Part shown: positions 5,001 to 5,002 of the stretch, in pieces
How positions within the stretch are numbered: position 1 is the stretch's first letter
Layout of the letters: every line of letters starts with the position of its first letter
Assembly (NCBI GenBank): GCA_945947045.1
Contig: CAMEXG010000149.1
Coordinates: 1-5,002 of the forward strand
DNA length: 5,002 nucleotides
Direction of reading: 5' to 3'
Source: an uncultured Spirochaetales bacterium
GTDB lineage: Bacteria > Spirochaetota > Spirochaetia > Sphaerochaetales > Sphaerochaetaceae
Made by a program: the position numbers and the translations under genes
Notes under the pieces: generated by a model
The model's database searches: none
Told to the model about the DNA's origin: nothing
The model's input: only the letters and a program-made list of their open reading frames with translations

Positions 5001-5002
5001 CT

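Overview
This is a bacterial chromosomal window of moderate to low G+C. It carries one tRNA gene and three intact protein genes, with a repeat-rich non-coding stretch on the left and a decayed-looking stretch on the right. No phage, plasmid, CRISPR or intact insertion-sequence genes are visible. The lineage cannot be fixed from this sequence. Bacterial tRNA-Leu, an ABC-F protein and a COG2509-type flavoprotein all occur widely in anaerobic and host-associated bacteria. A spirochaete or a low-G+C anaerobe is only a guess.

Layout. Bases 1-290 hold no gene. They contain six 21-bp direct repeats with a dyad core (10-135), then looser relatives of the same motifs up to about 256. On the minus strand lies tRNA-Leu(UAA) (332-414), followed by a strong intrinsic terminator (294-324 plus T-run). 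A second hairpin and T-run of the same orientation sits just upstream of the tRNA (433-469). On the plus strand, 514-999 encodes a small protein with one membrane anchor and a coiled coil; I do not recognise it. It runs tail-to-tail into uup (996-2864, minus), and the two stop codons overlap by 4 bp. uup encodes a complete two-domain ABC-F ATPase of the Uup type. A 69-bp gap separates uup from a divergent gene (2934-4466, plus) for a COG2509-type FAD-dependent oxidoreductase of unknown substrate. Bases 4467-5002 have no intact gene. They contain a weak terminator and minus-strand fragments that look like a broken coding sequence.

How the parts work together. The uup/oxidoreductase gap is the most interesting regulatory element. 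Both start codons are forced by in-frame stops upstream, both lack a clear Shine-Dalgarno sequence, and each lies about 6 bp downstream of a good -10 box with a -35 box at 17-bp spacing. The two -35 boxes touch back to back. This predicts two leaderless (or nearly leaderless) divergent transcripts. The small membrane-protein gene, by contrast, has a normal ribosome binding site. I found no convincing new multi-gene defence or biosynthetic system. The main candidates for something undescribed are the 21-bp array beside the tRNA, the paired leaderless promoters, and the antisense arrangement at the convergent gene pair.
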